DNA of 59,792 bases from the NCBI GenBank assembly GCA_937911505.1, contig CALEMF010000037.1:1-59792 (forward strand), given 5' to 3'. The translations under genes were made by a program, and so were the position numbers. Positions 44,391 through 53,168 of this stretch are shown here, piece after piece (position 1 is the stretch's first letter; each line of letters starts with the position of its first letter). Source of the DNA: an uncultured Cytophagales bacterium (GTDB lineage: Bacteria; Bacteroidota; Bacteroidia; Cytophagales; Thermonemataceae). A model generated the notes under the pieces. It made no database searches. It saw nothing but the letters and a program-made list of their open reading frames with translations, and had not been told where the DNA came from.

Positions 44391-45677
44391 ATGGCAAATT
44401 TCGTATCCGCTCAAGAAGCGTTGTCTGTAATCCAGTCAGGGCAACGCCTGTTCGTTCACGGGGTAGCGGCTAATCCCCAATATTTAATGGATGAACTCGT
44501 TAAGTATGTAAAAGAAAAGGACGTAAAAGATGTGGAGTTCTTAGCGTTTTGTCCTTTTGGAAGAACACCCTTTGCAGACGCGGCTTATGCAGACAACTTC
44601 AAGATCAACTCACTGTTTGTTTCTGGAGGCATTCGCCCGGCACTCGACGAGCAGCGCGGTTCTTACATTCCCGTTTTTTTGAGTGAAATTCCTGAACTCT
44701 TTCTCAATAACATCCTGCCTATTGATGTCGCTATTTTCCACGTATCGCCTCCCGATAAGCATGGCTATTGCACCTTAGGCGTTTCGATTGATGTAGCACT
44801 CTCTGCTCTTAAAATGGCAAAGGTATGTATTGCCCAAGTGAACCCACAAATGCCACGTACACATGGAGATGGCTTCGTGCATGTAAGCCAATTTAAGTAT
44901 ATGGTAGAAGCCGACGAGGCGCTCCCAGAGGTACCCGTAGGAGAACCCAGCGAAACAGAAATGACTATTGGAAAGTACTGCGCTGAGTTGATCGAGGATG
45001 GTTCTACCTTACAGATGGGAATTGGAGGGATTCCCAATGCCGTATTGGCGAGTCTTACCAACCATAAGGATTTGGGAATTCACACAGAAATGTTTTCTGA
45101 TGGGGTCGTTCCGCTGGTTGAAAAAGGCGTTATCACAGGTAAATATAAGATAAAGCATCCAGGCAAAATTGTGGCAGGCTTTATCATTGGTACCAAAAAG
45201 GTATATGACTTCATCGACGACAACCATCTGGTGGTAATGCTAGACTCTAACTACGTAAATGATGATGCAGTTATCCGTCTGAACCCAAAAGTAGTAGCCA
45301 TTAATAGTGCTGTAGAGATTGACCTGCTTGGGCAAGTGTGTGCTGACACCATTGGAACAAGACAGTATTCTGGGATTGGTGGGCAAATGGACTTCATTAG
45401 AGGAGCAGCGCTTTCTCCAGGGGGAAAACCCATCATTGCCATCCCTTCTACCACCAGTAAGGGCGCCTCGCGGATCGTTTCTTTCTTAAAACAAGGTGCT
45501 TCTGTGACTACGACCCGTGCTCACGTACATTATGTAGTGACAGAATATGGCGTGGCTTATTTGTTTGGTAAGAATATTAAGCAAAGAGCAAGGGCGTTGA
45601 TCGACATCGCACATCCTTCGCACCGAGAAGCCTTAGAAAAAGCAGCTTTTGAGCGCTTCAAGACCTTACATCTGTAA
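44391..45677 (+). CDS. Acetyl-CoA hydrolase/CoA-transferase (Cat1/4-hydroxybutyrate CoA-transferase type)
   Basis: This 428-residue enzyme of the family I/acetyl-CoA hydrolase group moves CoA between acyl chains. Visible features are LFVHGVAANPQYLMDEL, LFVSGGIRP, the catalytic Glu233 in GIHTEMFSDGVV, LQMGIGGIPNAVLASL and the C-terminal YVVTEYGVAYLFGKNIKQRA. The substrate is likely a short acyl-CoA such as acetyl-, 4-hydroxybutyryl- or butyryl-CoA. It is 21 nt downstream of the PepSY-like gene, so they probably form an operon, and a terminator follows. Confidence 0.88.
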   Translation: MANFVSAQEALSVIQSGQRLFVHGVAANPQYLMDELVKYVKEKDVKDVEFLAFCPFGRTPFADAAYADNFKINSLFVSGGIRPALDEQRGSYIPVFLSEIPELFLNNILPIDVAIFHVSPPDKHGYCTLGVSIDVALSALKMAKVCIAQVNPQMPRTHGDGFVHVSQFKYMVEADEALPEVPVGEPSETEMTIGKYCAELIEDGSTLQMGIGGIPNAVLASLTNHKDLGIHTEMFSDGVVPLVEKGVITGKYKIKHPGKIVAGFIIGTKKVYDFIDDNHLVVMLDSNYVNDDAVIRLNPKVVAINSAVEIDLLGQVCADTIGTRQYSGIGGQMDFIRGAALSPGGKPIIAIPSTTSKGASRIVSFLKQGASVTTTRAHVHYVVTEYGVAYLFGKNIKQRARALIDIAHPSHREALEKAAFERFKTLHL

Positions 45678-45692
45678 AAAACAACACACATT

Positions 45693-45730
45693 GGAAAAGC
45701 TGTACAGATCAAATACAGCTTTTCCTTTAG
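45693..45730 (+). terminator. Rho-independent terminator of the CoA-transferase gene
   Basis: A 12-bp stem (GGAAAAGCTGTA at 45693-45704 pairing with TACAGCTTTTCC at 45714-45725) with a 9-nt loop is followed by TTTAG. It lies 15 nt after the stop at 45677. The T run is short. Confidence 0.65.
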
Positions 45731-45780
45731 AATCTGCACTTTTTCCAATAACTTGTGCCTTTAGCAAGTGAATCGTCTCT

Positions 45781-46833
45781 ATGTGTTTATCTGTACTTCA
45801 TACAGAAAATTGGTTGAGCCTTTCTTGGTTTAGCTGGTCAACTTGGCAATCTTTTACCTGGGAAAACCCACTGTATTTGTATGCGCTTCCGCTAGTACCG
45901 CTACTGTTTGTGATTCGCTGGTTGCTTTCTTTACCGCTTAGACAGAAACTAGAAGTTGCTTTGGCCAAAAAACAACTTGCCTCGCACTGGACAAGCTGGC
46001 TTCGTTTTTTACCTGATGTATTTATTGGCTTTTTTGTAGCTATGCTGCTGGTAGCCCTTGCCCGGCCTCAGCGTGTAAATGAGCAAGTAAAAAAATATTC
46101 AGAAGGCATTGATATTATGCTTGCTTTGGATGTATCGGAATCTATGCTTATTGAAGACTTCCAGCCCAATCGGCTTACCTCTGCTAAAAAAGTAGCCAAA
46201 GACTTTATTCAAGGGCGTTTCCAAGATAGGATTGGTACCGTCATCTTCGCGGGCGATGCCTTTTCTTTAGCTCCGCTTACTACTGACTACGACTTGTTGG
46301 AAAGCTTTATAGAAGAGATTGAATATGGTATTATTAGAAAGCCCGGTACAGCGATTGGAAGTGCCATTGCGGTGGCGATCAACCGTATGCGCGAATCTAC
46401 CTCTAAAACAAAAGTTGTCATCTTACTAAGTGACGGCGACAACACAGCGGGTAATTTAGATCCCATCTCAGCCGCCGAGTTAGCTAAATTTTATAAAATA
46501 AGGCTTTATACCATTCTAATTGGTAAGGAAGGGAGAGTACCCTATGGCTATGATGTACTAAGACGTAAACGTTACGTCAACAATACCGTGAACGAAACTA
46601 CATTAAGAAATATTGCTACTATTGGAGAAGGACAGTTTTTTAGGGCTTCTGACGATCGCGCGCTCCAAAAGGTTTTCAGTCAGATTTCTACCCTCGAAAA
46701 ATCTAAAATTTTAGAATTACATACTTCCTATGCGACAGACTATTATCGGATTTATCTCTTGTGGGGGCTGATCGCATTTTTGATATGGATGGCCACCAAA
46801 AGTACATTTCTACAAAATATGTTAGAAGACTAG
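45781..46833 (+). CDS. batA: VWA-domain membrane protein BatA
   Basis: This 350-residue protein has two N-terminal transmembrane helices (PLYLYALPLVPLLFVIRWLL and FLPDVFIGFFVAMLLVAL), then a von Willebrand A domain with the MIDAS motif DVSES (117-121) and SDGDN, and a final transmembrane helix (YRIYLLWGLIAFLIWMATK). BatA is normally part of the bat (aerotolerance) operon with MoxR ATPase, BatB, BatC and BatE; none of those is next to it here. The first 27 residues (ENWLSLSWFSWSTWQSFTW) are unusual for the family and a later start cannot be excluded. Confidence 0.8.
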   Translation: MCLSVLHTENWLSLSWFSWSTWQSFTWENPLYLYALPLVPLLFVIRWLLSLPLRQKLEVALAKKQLASHWTSWLRFLPDVFIGFFVAMLLVALARPQRVNEQVKKYSEGIDIMLALDVSESMLIEDFQPNRLTSAKKVAKDFIQGRFQDRIGTVIFAGDAFSLAPLTTDYDLLESFIEEIEYGIIRKPGTAIGSAIAVAINRMRESTSKTKVVILLSDGDNTAGNLDPISAAELAKFYKIRLYTILIGKEGRVPYGYDVLRRKRYVNNTVNETTLRNIATIGEGQFFRASDDRALQKVFSQISTLEKSKILELHTSYATDYYRIYLLWGLIAFLIWMATKSTFLQNMLED

Positions 46834-46926
46834 CTCGCTTGGTTTCGGTAAGATTTTTGAGTAGACAGGTGTAGTTATGGCAATACACTTGTTATATACT
46901 TTCATTGATCTATTAATGTCTTTATT

Positions 46927-47697
46927 ATGAAAATTGGATTAGCTTTGTCAGGAGGGGGTGCGAGAGGAATTGCACACTTGGGCGTTTTACAAGCCTTGGA
47001 AGAAATGGATATTAGACCTCATATCATTTCTGGAACAAGTGCTGGCGCAATTGTGGGGGCTTTTTATGCAAGTGGTCTTAAGCCTTTAGAAATTATAGAG
47101 GTATTTTCCAACACAAAACTTCTTCAATTTATGCGACCCGCCATTGGGAAGGGTGGTTTGCTCAATATTGAAAAGTCGAGAAATTTTTATACAAAACATC
47201 TTCCACACCAAACCTTTGAAGGGCTTTCCATTCCTTTACATGTAGCTGCTACTGACATAGAGAAAGGAGAAGCTATCTATTTCTCTGAAGGAGCCCTAAT
47301 AGAACCGCTACTAGCTTCTAGTTGTATTCCTGTTGTTTTCAGCCGAATGGAGTGGCATGAGATAATTTTGGTAGATGGCGGTATTCTCTACATCCTCCCT
47401 GCAGAGGTTATTCGTGACGAGTGCAACTACCTCATTGGTGTACATACCAACCCTTATGGCGATGAGCAAGTGATAGATTCTATGAAAACGATCATTGAGA
47501 AAAGTTTGATGCTGGCACTCACCACCAATGCCAGGGTAAGTATGCAGTCTTGCGATTTGGTGATAGAGCCTTTAGAACTTTCTCGTTTTAGTACTTTTGA
47601 CATGAAAAAGGCAAAAGAAATTTTTGATATTGGCTATGCACATACGCGTCGCTTGGCACATGAATTAAGCCACCTCTCGCAGATACCTTCTTCCTAA
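46927..47697 (+). CDS. Patatin-like phospholipase (RssA family)
   Basis: This 256-residue protein has the patatin catalytic features: oxyanion hole GGGARG (9-14), nucleophile Ser38 in GTSAG and the Asp of DGG at residues 150-152 (LVDGGILY). Such enzymes hydrolyse acyl esters of lipids. It is soluble or peripheral, without a signal peptide. It precedes the AlkB-type gene by 129 nt on the same strand; both may act on lipids, but nothing links them mechanistically. Length is usual for bacterial RssA-like patatins. Confidence 0.9.
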   Translation: MKIGLALSGGGARGIAHLGVLQALEEMDIRPHIISGTSAGAIVGAFYASGLKPLEIIEVFSNTKLLQFMRPAIGKGGLLNIEKSRNFYTKHLPHQTFEGLSIPLHVAATDIEKGEAIYFSEGALIEPLLASSCIPVVFSRMEWHEIILVDGGILYILPAEVIRDECNYLIGVHTNPYGDEQVIDSMKTIIEKSLMLALTTNARVSMQSCDLVIEPLELSRFSTFDMKKAKEIFDIGYAHTRRLAHELSHLSQIPSS

Positions 47698-47826
47698 GCT
47701 ATACAAATTTTATATAGCATAACTTTCTTTAAGACCTATATTCAAACTACAGGTTTACAATTAGCTTGTTTTTTAAATTTCGTTTTTGTATTATTCCTTG
47801 AATTAATTATAAATGTTGAATAATCT

Positions 47827-48921
47827 ATGGGTCTCTTAAAAAAAATCGGCTTTTTTAGTGCTTTTATTCTTCCCACCTTGGCAGTAGTAGGTTACTACCT
47901 GGGGGGCGCTTGGAACTACCTCACGGTGATATTTGCATTTATCATGATTCCTTTGATAGATGCGGTTGTAGGCAAAGACAGAGAGAATATAGAGGAAAGC
48001 CAAGTCAAGCTTATTTCAGCAGAACAGTATTACCGATTCATTACCTTTATTTGGACGTTGGTACAAGTGGGGATTGTTGTGTGGGGCGCTTACATCGTAA
48101 GCACTGCAACCCTCACACGGACAGAATGGTGGGGCTTGGTATTGAGTATTATGACCGTCACGGGAGGTATAGGTATTACAGTAGCCCATGAGTTAGGGCA
48201 TAAAAACAATAATTTAGAGCAATGGCTTGCGAAGCTTAACTTGATGACTGTTTGCTACATGCACTTCTTCATTGAGCACAATCGTGGCCATCATGTGCAC
48301 GTAGCCACGCCGAAAGATCCTGCTACCAGTAGAAGGAATGAGTCTTTTTACGCTTTTTGGGTGAGAAGTGTATTTGGAGGCTTTATAAGTGCTTGGCAAA
48401 TTGAGAAAAATAGGCTTCTTAAGAAGAAAAAAGCGGTTTGGAGCCTAGAGAACCAAATGATTGGCTTTATTTTGCTTCCTGTTTTATTCTGTGCTTTCTT
48501 AACCTTAGGCGGTTCTCTACTAAAAGGAAGCTTTGCTTGGGAAGTGCCTGTTTTCTTCTTTACACAGAGCCTCTTTGCCTTTACACTGTTGGAATTGGTA
48601 AATTACATAGAGCATTATGGTATTGTGCGAAAACAACTCGATAATGGTCGCTACGAGCGGGTGAACCCGCTACATTCTTGGAATGCAAATCATTTGGTGA
48701 GTAACTTCTTCCTTTTTCAGTTACAACGTCATTCAGATCACCACGCCAATGCCACGCGTCGTTATCACGTACTGCGTCATTTCGACGAAAGCCCTCAACT
48801 GCCCCATGGTTACCCTATGATGGTACTCATCGCCTTAGTGCCACCTCTTTGGTTTGCACTTATGAACAGACGCCTTGAGCATTGGGAAAAGGAACGAGGC
48901 TTGCAATTGGGTGTACAGTAA
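47827..48921 (+). CDS. alkB: AlkB-type alkane monooxygenase
   Basis: This 364-residue membrane diiron enzyme shows all four histidine clusters of the AlkB/fatty-acid-desaturase-like family: HELGHK (121-126), HNRGHH (151-156), NYIEHYG (259-265) and RHSDHHA (301-307), spaced as in alkane 1-monooxygenases. About six transmembrane helices are present. It would hydroxylate n-alkanes or fatty chains at the terminal carbon using electrons from rubredoxin or a ferredoxin, neither of which is encoded nearby. Length is a little shorter than the classic AlkB of Pseudomonas. The true substrate may not be an alkane in this phylum. Confidence 0.88.
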   Translation: MGLLKKIGFFSAFILPTLAVVGYYLGGAWNYLTVIFAFIMIPLIDAVVGKDRENIEESQVKLISAEQYYRFITFIWTLVQVGIVVWGAYIVSTATLTRTEWWGLVLSIMTVTGGIGITVAHELGHKNNNLEQWLAKLNLMTVCYMHFFIEHNRGHHVHVATPKDPATSRRNESFYAFWVRSVFGGFISAWQIEKNRLLKKKKAVWSLENQMIGFILLPVLFCAFLTLGGSLLKGSFAWEVPVFFFTQSLFAFTLLELVNYIEHYGIVRKQLDNGRYERVNPLHSWNANHLVSNFFLFQLQRHSDHHANATRRYHVLRHFDESPQLPHGYPMMVLIALVPPLWFALMNRRLEHWEKERGLQLGVQ

Positions 48922-49018
48922 TTGAAGGACTGAGGGATTGAATGCGTGAAATCTCTGTCTTACTTCTTGTATCTGATGTCTTGTCTCTTGCTTCTGAATT
49001 CTTGTGTCTGTTCTCTCC
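48922..49018 (-). repeat. Interspersed intergenic repeat, both arms, reverse orientation (copy 6)
   Basis: Read on the minus strand: CAGACACAAGAATTCAGAAG, AAGAGACAAGACATCAG and AAGAAGTAAGACAGAG (purine arm), then CACGCATTCAATCCCTCAG and TCCTTCAAT (pyrimidine arm). The arm order is the same as in copies 2, 3 and 5. It fills the gap between convergent genes. Confidence 0.65.
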
Positions 49019-49023
49019 ACCAA

Positions 49024-49932
49024 CTACGGTTTCCCTATTAACTCATAAAAGCGATCGGGATAGTCGGTAATGATTCCATCTACTTGTAGGTCAATGAGGG
49101 CTTTCATGGCATTGGCATCATTGACCGTCCAAGGAATTACCTTTATCCCTGCTTTGTGAAGTTGCACGACAGTCTCTTTTTTCAATAGTTTATAATACGG
49201 GCTATAAACAGCCGGCTTGAAACCCAAGGCAACTAAATTTCTTTCTACAGAAAGAAAATTCTCTACCAACAATACTAGTGGAACGTTTTCGTCTAAAGCT
49301 CTCATCTCTTGTAAGCATCGTACATCAAAGGATTGTATAGTTACACGGTCTTTGATGTTTAATTCCACCAGTGTTTGGTAAAGTAGCTGAGCGAATACGG
49401 CTGGTACAGGGTGGTAGAGATCGTCTCCTTTGGGACTTGCTTTCATTTCTATATTGAACCGAATGGAAGTATCTAGCTTGTCGATGGCTGCCACTACTTG
49501 GTTAAGGGTAGGCTTATGCACGGTAAGCTTCTTTTGCTCAGGAAAGCGTGGATGCTTTTTCGTACCGCAGTCAAAGCGTTGTATCTCTGCAGCCGTCATC
49601 TGATAAAGGTTATATTGCTTCCCTTTTCCTTTTATTTTCGCTCCATTCTCCAACAGACAAATGGTAGGATTGAGATAAGGCTCGTGAGAAACGATTATCT
49701 GTTGATCTTTGCTTACCACTACATCCATCTCCAATACTTTTACCCCCATTTTAGCCGTTTCTACAAATCCATAGATAGAGTTTTCAGGAAACAGTCCTCG
49801 TGCTCCGCGATGCCCGTGCAGCTCAAAGTGGGCGGGAAGTTGTATTTTTGACTGGGCAAAAAGTGTAGAGAAAATACCTGCCCCTAGCAATGAACACAGC
49901 AGAAAGGTATACTTTAAAGAGATGCAAAGCAT
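49024..49932 (-). CDS. Glycerophosphodiester phosphodiesterase
   Basis: This 302-residue exported enzyme cleaves glycerophosphodiesters such as glycerophosphocholine to glycerol-3-phosphate and an alcohol. A signal peptide (FLLCSLLGAGIFSTLFAQ) precedes the GDPD domain. That domain has HGHRGARGLFPENSI at its start, the catalytic EMDVVVSKDQQIIVSHEP (acidic pair and His), FNIEMK, and a final GIKVIPWTVNDANAMK and VDGIITDYP. All ligands for the divalent metal are present. It is convergent with the AlkB gene. Confidence 0.9.
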   Translation of the reverse strand: MLCISLKYTFLLCSLLGAGIFSTLFAQSKIQLPAHFELHGHRGARGLFPENSIYGFVETAKMGVKVLEMDVVVSKDQQIIVSHEPYLNPTICLLENGAKIKGKGKQYNLYQMTAAEIQRFDCGTKKHPRFPEQKKLTVHKPTLNQVVAAIDKLDTSIRFNIEMKASPKGDDLYHPVPAVFAQLLYQTLVELNIKDRVTIQSFDVRCLQEMRALDENVPLVLLVENFLSVERNLVALGFKPAVYSPYYKLLKKETVVQLHKAGIKVIPWTVNDANAMKALIDLQVDGIITDYPDRFYELIGKP

Positions 49933-49983
49933 TATAATACGGATAAATGATGTTTTTAATAAAGATAAGGAAGCTACTGCAAT

Positions 49984-50014
49984 AAAAAAAGTGCCTACAG
50001 CGTAGGCACTTTTC
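49984..50014 (-). terminator. Rho-independent terminator of the BlaI-M56 operon
   Basis: A stem of 11 bp (AAAGTGCCTAC, loop AGC, GTAGGCACTTT) followed on the minus strand by a run of seven T. It lies about 45 nt after the stop of the M56 gene. Confidence 0.8.
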
Positions 50015-50058
50015 TCAGAAACAGTATTTTCTATTCATTATGCTTATGACTATAATAA

Positions 50059-52029
50059 CTAGTCTTTTTCATAATGATTATAATAATAGCTATTCCCTTT
50101 CATAAACGTGATATTATGCTTTTTAAACAACTTCTTATACTTTTGGTAAGTCGCTTCAAGTTGTTTCTTTTTATTAATCCATAAGCCCTTCGAGGTAATT
50201 TTAATACGAAAATTATCCTCTTTATCTTTCATGAAGCCATCTGCTACCAGCATTGCTTTTAACTCCTTTTCGAACGCCTTTTGTTTTTTCTTTACTCCTT
50301 TTGCGAGCTTTTCAGCGTTCTTTTCAAGCACCTTAGCATTCTTTTCTATTTTCTTTACCTCTTTCTCAATCATTTTTTCTTGGAGCACTATTCTCGCTTT
50401 TACAGCCTGCTCAAGTTCTTTTGCTGCTTGTTCTATTTCTACTTCAAGATAGGCTGTATCGGAAGTATCTGACGTTTCGAAAATATAATTATAATCAAAG
50501 TCCTCTCCTTCTTCTATCTCTTTTAGTACTTTCAAACCTTCTAGGTCTTCTAATACTTCTAAGCCTTCTAGTGCTTCCAAACCCTCAAGTGATTCAAGTC
50601 CTTTAAGTATCGAAAGGTGACTCAATTGCAGCGCTGCTTTAGCAATTCTTTTATCGGGATCTTCCTTTATAGTATTGGTTACATGTTTGGTAATCTTCGA
50701 TAAGTATCGATCATGTGTTTCAGCAGGTACTTTTTCACCATCAACATACATCTCCCGAATACCCGATTCGTCTTGTAGGATACGAATCGCTTGCTTTTTA
50801 CCATCTTTCTTAATCTTATAGGTTACTTCTATCTCATCTGTATCTCTAGGTAAGGTTGTCAAGCGCTCATCTAGCTCACCTATTGTAAGGGCTGAGTGGG
50901 TGGCAGGCTTATCTGTTTGTTCCGCTGTGCGGTCGTCTGCTAAGAAAGGAAGCCTCAATGTGTTTTGCCAGATTTCTTCTAAGCCGTTCATAATAGGCGC
51001 TGATGACTGCCATTGTGCTTTGGCTGTAAAAGAAAATACCGCTACAATTCCTACCAATATACAGGCCATTAAAAAGCCTTCTTGGAAGTTGTTCTTAGTT
51101 CTGGGTTGGCTAAAAAGACGCTTAATACGGTTCAATAGTGGTTTTTTATGACCACTTAAAGCCATCGATAAGTTATAGTTACTTTGCGTTGCTTGAATAC
51201 TGGTAAGCGCTCTGGCAAAAGCGAGCGAATCGCCCCCCATTACTAATACAGCATCATCGCAGCTATGCTCTCTTTCTTTGCGAATGACGGCTGCCATTAA
51301 CCACACTGCTGGATGATAGAAGAACAAAGTTTCTATCAACGATTGTATAAGATTTAATACATAGTCGTGGCGCTTAATGTGTGCCAATTCGTGAATCAAA
51401 ATTGCTTCTACCTGTTGTGCAGAAAGCCCCGCCAAACTTCCTAGTGGCATCAAAATAACGGGTTTCAAATGACCAATGGTCATGGGTGACTTCGCTAAAG
51501 TAGATTCTAGCAAACGTACCGACTTATGAACACCCATACGGGCTAGTAGTCCTTGAAACGTCGCCTCCCAGGCTTCTTCTACTGGGTAGGTACCGTATGA
51601 CTTCATTCTTTGTGTATAGATGAATCCACCTAAAAAACGCAGCAAAAAAGCCAATACGCCCATTGTCCAGAGTAATACAATGAGAGGTAAGTGTTGTTCA
51701 AAATGTATTTCCATATGATCCCACCAAGTAAGGGTTGCTTCTGCTAGCGAAGCAGACTGTAGTGTGATCATCACGTAGCTCTCAGGTTCGGTAAGTGCTA
51801 CATCGTTGGCAGGTGTTACTTCTTGGTATACCTTCGTCCCTGTGATGATAGCACTTATAAAGAGCATCATTAGGGCGCACCAAGCTACCCAATAGCGCAT
51901 TTTAGAAGTATTTTTGCGTAAAAAATAGAGGATTACGCCTAAGAGGACAACAATAAGGGTTCCTTGCCATAATGTATGTAGGATTGTCCAACCGAGGGTT
52001 TTTGCGAGGGTAGTTTCCAGTAAATTCAT
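50059..52029 (-). CDS. M56-family (BlaR1-like) membrane metallopeptidase with coiled-coil tail
   Basis: This 656-residue protein has an N-terminal bundle of about four transmembrane helices typical of M56/BlaR1 (LGWTILHTLWQGTLIVVLL, WCALMMLFISAIITG) and the zinc motif HELAH (213-217) in a cytoplasmic loop, with the distal acidic motif EREHSCDDA. A further transmembrane helix follows (MACILVGIVAVFSFTAKAQW). The rest (about 340-656) is periplasmic. It contains a short Leu/Glu repeat (LESLEGLEALEGLE, residues 475-503) and a long coiled coil (KEVKKIEKNAKVLEKNAEKL). No penicillin-binding sensor domain is visible, so the trigger is unlikely to be a beta-lactam. With the BlaI-like repressor it should form a sense-and-cleave signalling pair. 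Confidence 0.85.
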   Translation of the reverse strand: MNLLETTLAKTLGWTILHTLWQGTLIVVLLGVILYFLRKNTSKMRYWVAWCALMMLFISAIITGTKVYQEVTPANDVALTEPESYVMITLQSASLAEATLTWWDHMEIHFEQHLPLIVLLWTMGVLAFLLRFLGGFIYTQRMKSYGTYPVEEAWEATFQGLLARMGVHKSVRLLESTLAKSPMTIGHLKPVILMPLGSLAGLSAQQVEAILIHELAHIKRHDYVLNLIQSLIETLFFYHPAVWLMAAVIRKEREHSCDDAVLVMGGDSLAFARALTSIQATQSNYNLSMALSGHKKPLLNRIKRLFSQPRTKNNFQEGFLMACILVGIVAVFSFTAKAQWQSSAPIMNGLEEIWQNTLRLPFLADDRTAEQTDKPATHSALTIGELDERLTTLPRDTDEIEVTYKIKKDGKKQAIRILQDESGIREMYVDGEKVPAETHDRYLSKITKHVTNTIKEDPDKRIAKAALQLSHLSILKGLESLEGLEALEGLEVLEDLEGLKVLKEIEEGEDFDYNYIFETSDTSDTAYLEVEIEQAAKELEQAVKARIVLQEKMIEKEVKKIEKNAKVLEKNAEKLAKGVKKKQKAFEKELKAMLVADGFMKDKEDNFRIKITSKGLWINKKKQLEATYQKYKKLFKKHNITFMKGNSYYYNHYEKD

Positions 52030-52418
52030 GACTTTCCTCCTTCCAGTTTATCTAAAAATTGACGAATTTCTTCAAGTTCTTCTTTGCTTGTTTTCTTGTT
52101 GCCTAGTGCCTGCATCACCAAGTCCCTTGCCGAGCCTTTGAAGGTCACGTTTAAAAACTTATCAAGTAATGCCTGCTGAGTGGCTTGCTCAGAGATAGCC
52201 GCTTCGTAAAGGTGTGACTTAGCCGACTCATCTCGTTTTACAATGCCTTTTTCGTGTAGAATTTGTAAAAGCTTTAAGGTAGTGGTATACCCTACTTTCT
52301 TTTCTAGCTTTTCGTTAATTTGCTCATTCACAAACCTTACTGAACTAGCCCCGTGTTGCCAGAGTACCTGTAAAATGTCTAGTTCACTATCGGTAGGCTT
52401 ATATTTCTTGTCTTTCAT
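52026..52418 (-). CDS. BlaI/MecI-family transcriptional repressor
   Basis: This 130-residue protein is a winged-helix repressor of the BlaI/MecI/CopY family (LTDSELDILQVLWQHG-like start KPTDSELDILQVLWQHGASS, then VGYTTTLKLLQILHEKGIVK and a dimerisation tail). Its stop overlaps the ATG of the M56 gene by 4 nt (ATGA), a translationally coupled junction. In BlaR1 systems the M56 protein triggers cleavage of this repressor. Two matching operators flank its promoter at 52473-52518, so the operon is very likely autorepressed. Confidence 0.93.
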   Translation of the reverse strand: MKDKKYKPTDSELDILQVLWQHGASSVRFVNEQINEKLEKKVGYTTTLKLLQILHEKGIVKRDESAKSHLYEAAISEQATQQALLDKFLNVTFKGSARDLVMQALGNKKTSKEELEEIRQFLDKLEGGKS

Positions 52419-52472
52419 GGTCTCATAAATTCATTAAATGTATTTTACTTTGTGCTGCACACAACAATTATA

Positions 52473-52524
52473 TACGATTCTTTTCGTAGTTCCAAATTTA
52501 TCTACGAATATTTTCGTAAACAAA
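52473..52524 (-). promoter_or_regulatory. BlaI operon promoter with two TACGA-N6-TCGTA operators
   Basis: On the minus strand the promoter is complete: TTTG (-33) at 52524-52521, a 20-nt spacer and TAAATTTG (-7) at 52500-52493. Operator II (TACGA-N6-TCGTA, 52503-52518) fills the spacer and operator I (52473-52488) lies just downstream of the -7 element. Their centres are 30 bp apart, about three helical turns. They are 55-100 nt upstream of the repressor start. Confidence 0.85.
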
Positions 52525-52630
52525 GTTAAAAACTTCTTCAACTATTGATTCCATCACGACTTTTTTATAAATACAAGATAAATTTTCTACTTTTGTATAG
52601 CATTATACATTTCATTAAAGACCTTGATCT

Positions 52631-53104
52631 ATGAAAAAAATATTTTGTATTACAGTATTGGGCATCGCCCTACTTGCCTTCGATCAATCGAAGCCGGTAC
52701 TGGCCCAAGCAGCCTATTATGGGGATAAAATTACCGCTAAAAAAGCGATGGACGTGAGTGAATTGAAAGAAGCTATGGGCGATCAAGAAGAGCTAACTAC
52801 CAAGGTAAAAGCAACCCTTATCGAAAGTTGCCCTAAAAAGGGCTGTTGGATGCAGCTCGACATGGGCAATGGAGAAACCATGCGTGTTTCTTTTAAAGAT
52901 TATGGTTTCTTTGTACCCAAAGATGGCTCTACTGATGGGAAGGAAGTGATTATTGAAGGAGTAGCACGTAAAGAAACGACCAGCGTTGCCGAACTCCGCC
53001 ACTACGCAGAAGACGCTGGTAAAACAGCAAAAGAAATTGCGGCCATTACCGAGCCTAAGGAAGAATATACCTTTGAGGCAGTAGGGGTTATTATCAAAGA
53101 TTAA
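52631..53104 (+). CDS. DUF4920 family exported protein
   Basis: This 157-residue protein has a signal peptide (IFCITVLGIALLAF, then VLAQ) and a compact OB-like domain: a conserved KATLIESCPKKGCWMQLDMG motif (Cys67 and Cys72), FKDYGFFVPKD and VIIEGVARKETTSVAELRHY. The Cys-rich CPKKGCWM resembles a metal-binding site. The family is typical of Bacteroidota and its function is unknown. A -7-like TACTTTTG lies at 52588-52595. The following small cytochrome-like gene is 64 nt downstream. Confidence 0.75.
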   Translation: MKKIFCITVLGIALLAFDQSKPVLAQAAYYGDKITAKKAMDVSELKEAMGDQEELTTKVKATLIESCPKKGCWMQLDMGNGETMRVSFKDYGFFVPKDGSTDGKEVIIEGVARKETTSVAELRHYAEDAGKTAKEIAAITEPKEEYTFEAVGVIIKD

Positions 53105-53168
53105 AAGTTTTGAGGGAGAGAAGGCATTTTGTACTTACTCTCCTTCCTTAATTATTTAGCGCATACAG

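Noticed and set aside
50231..50606. Plus-strand open frames over the M56 gene
   Set aside because: They are mirror images of the lysine- and glutamate-rich coiled coil and have no start or domain support.
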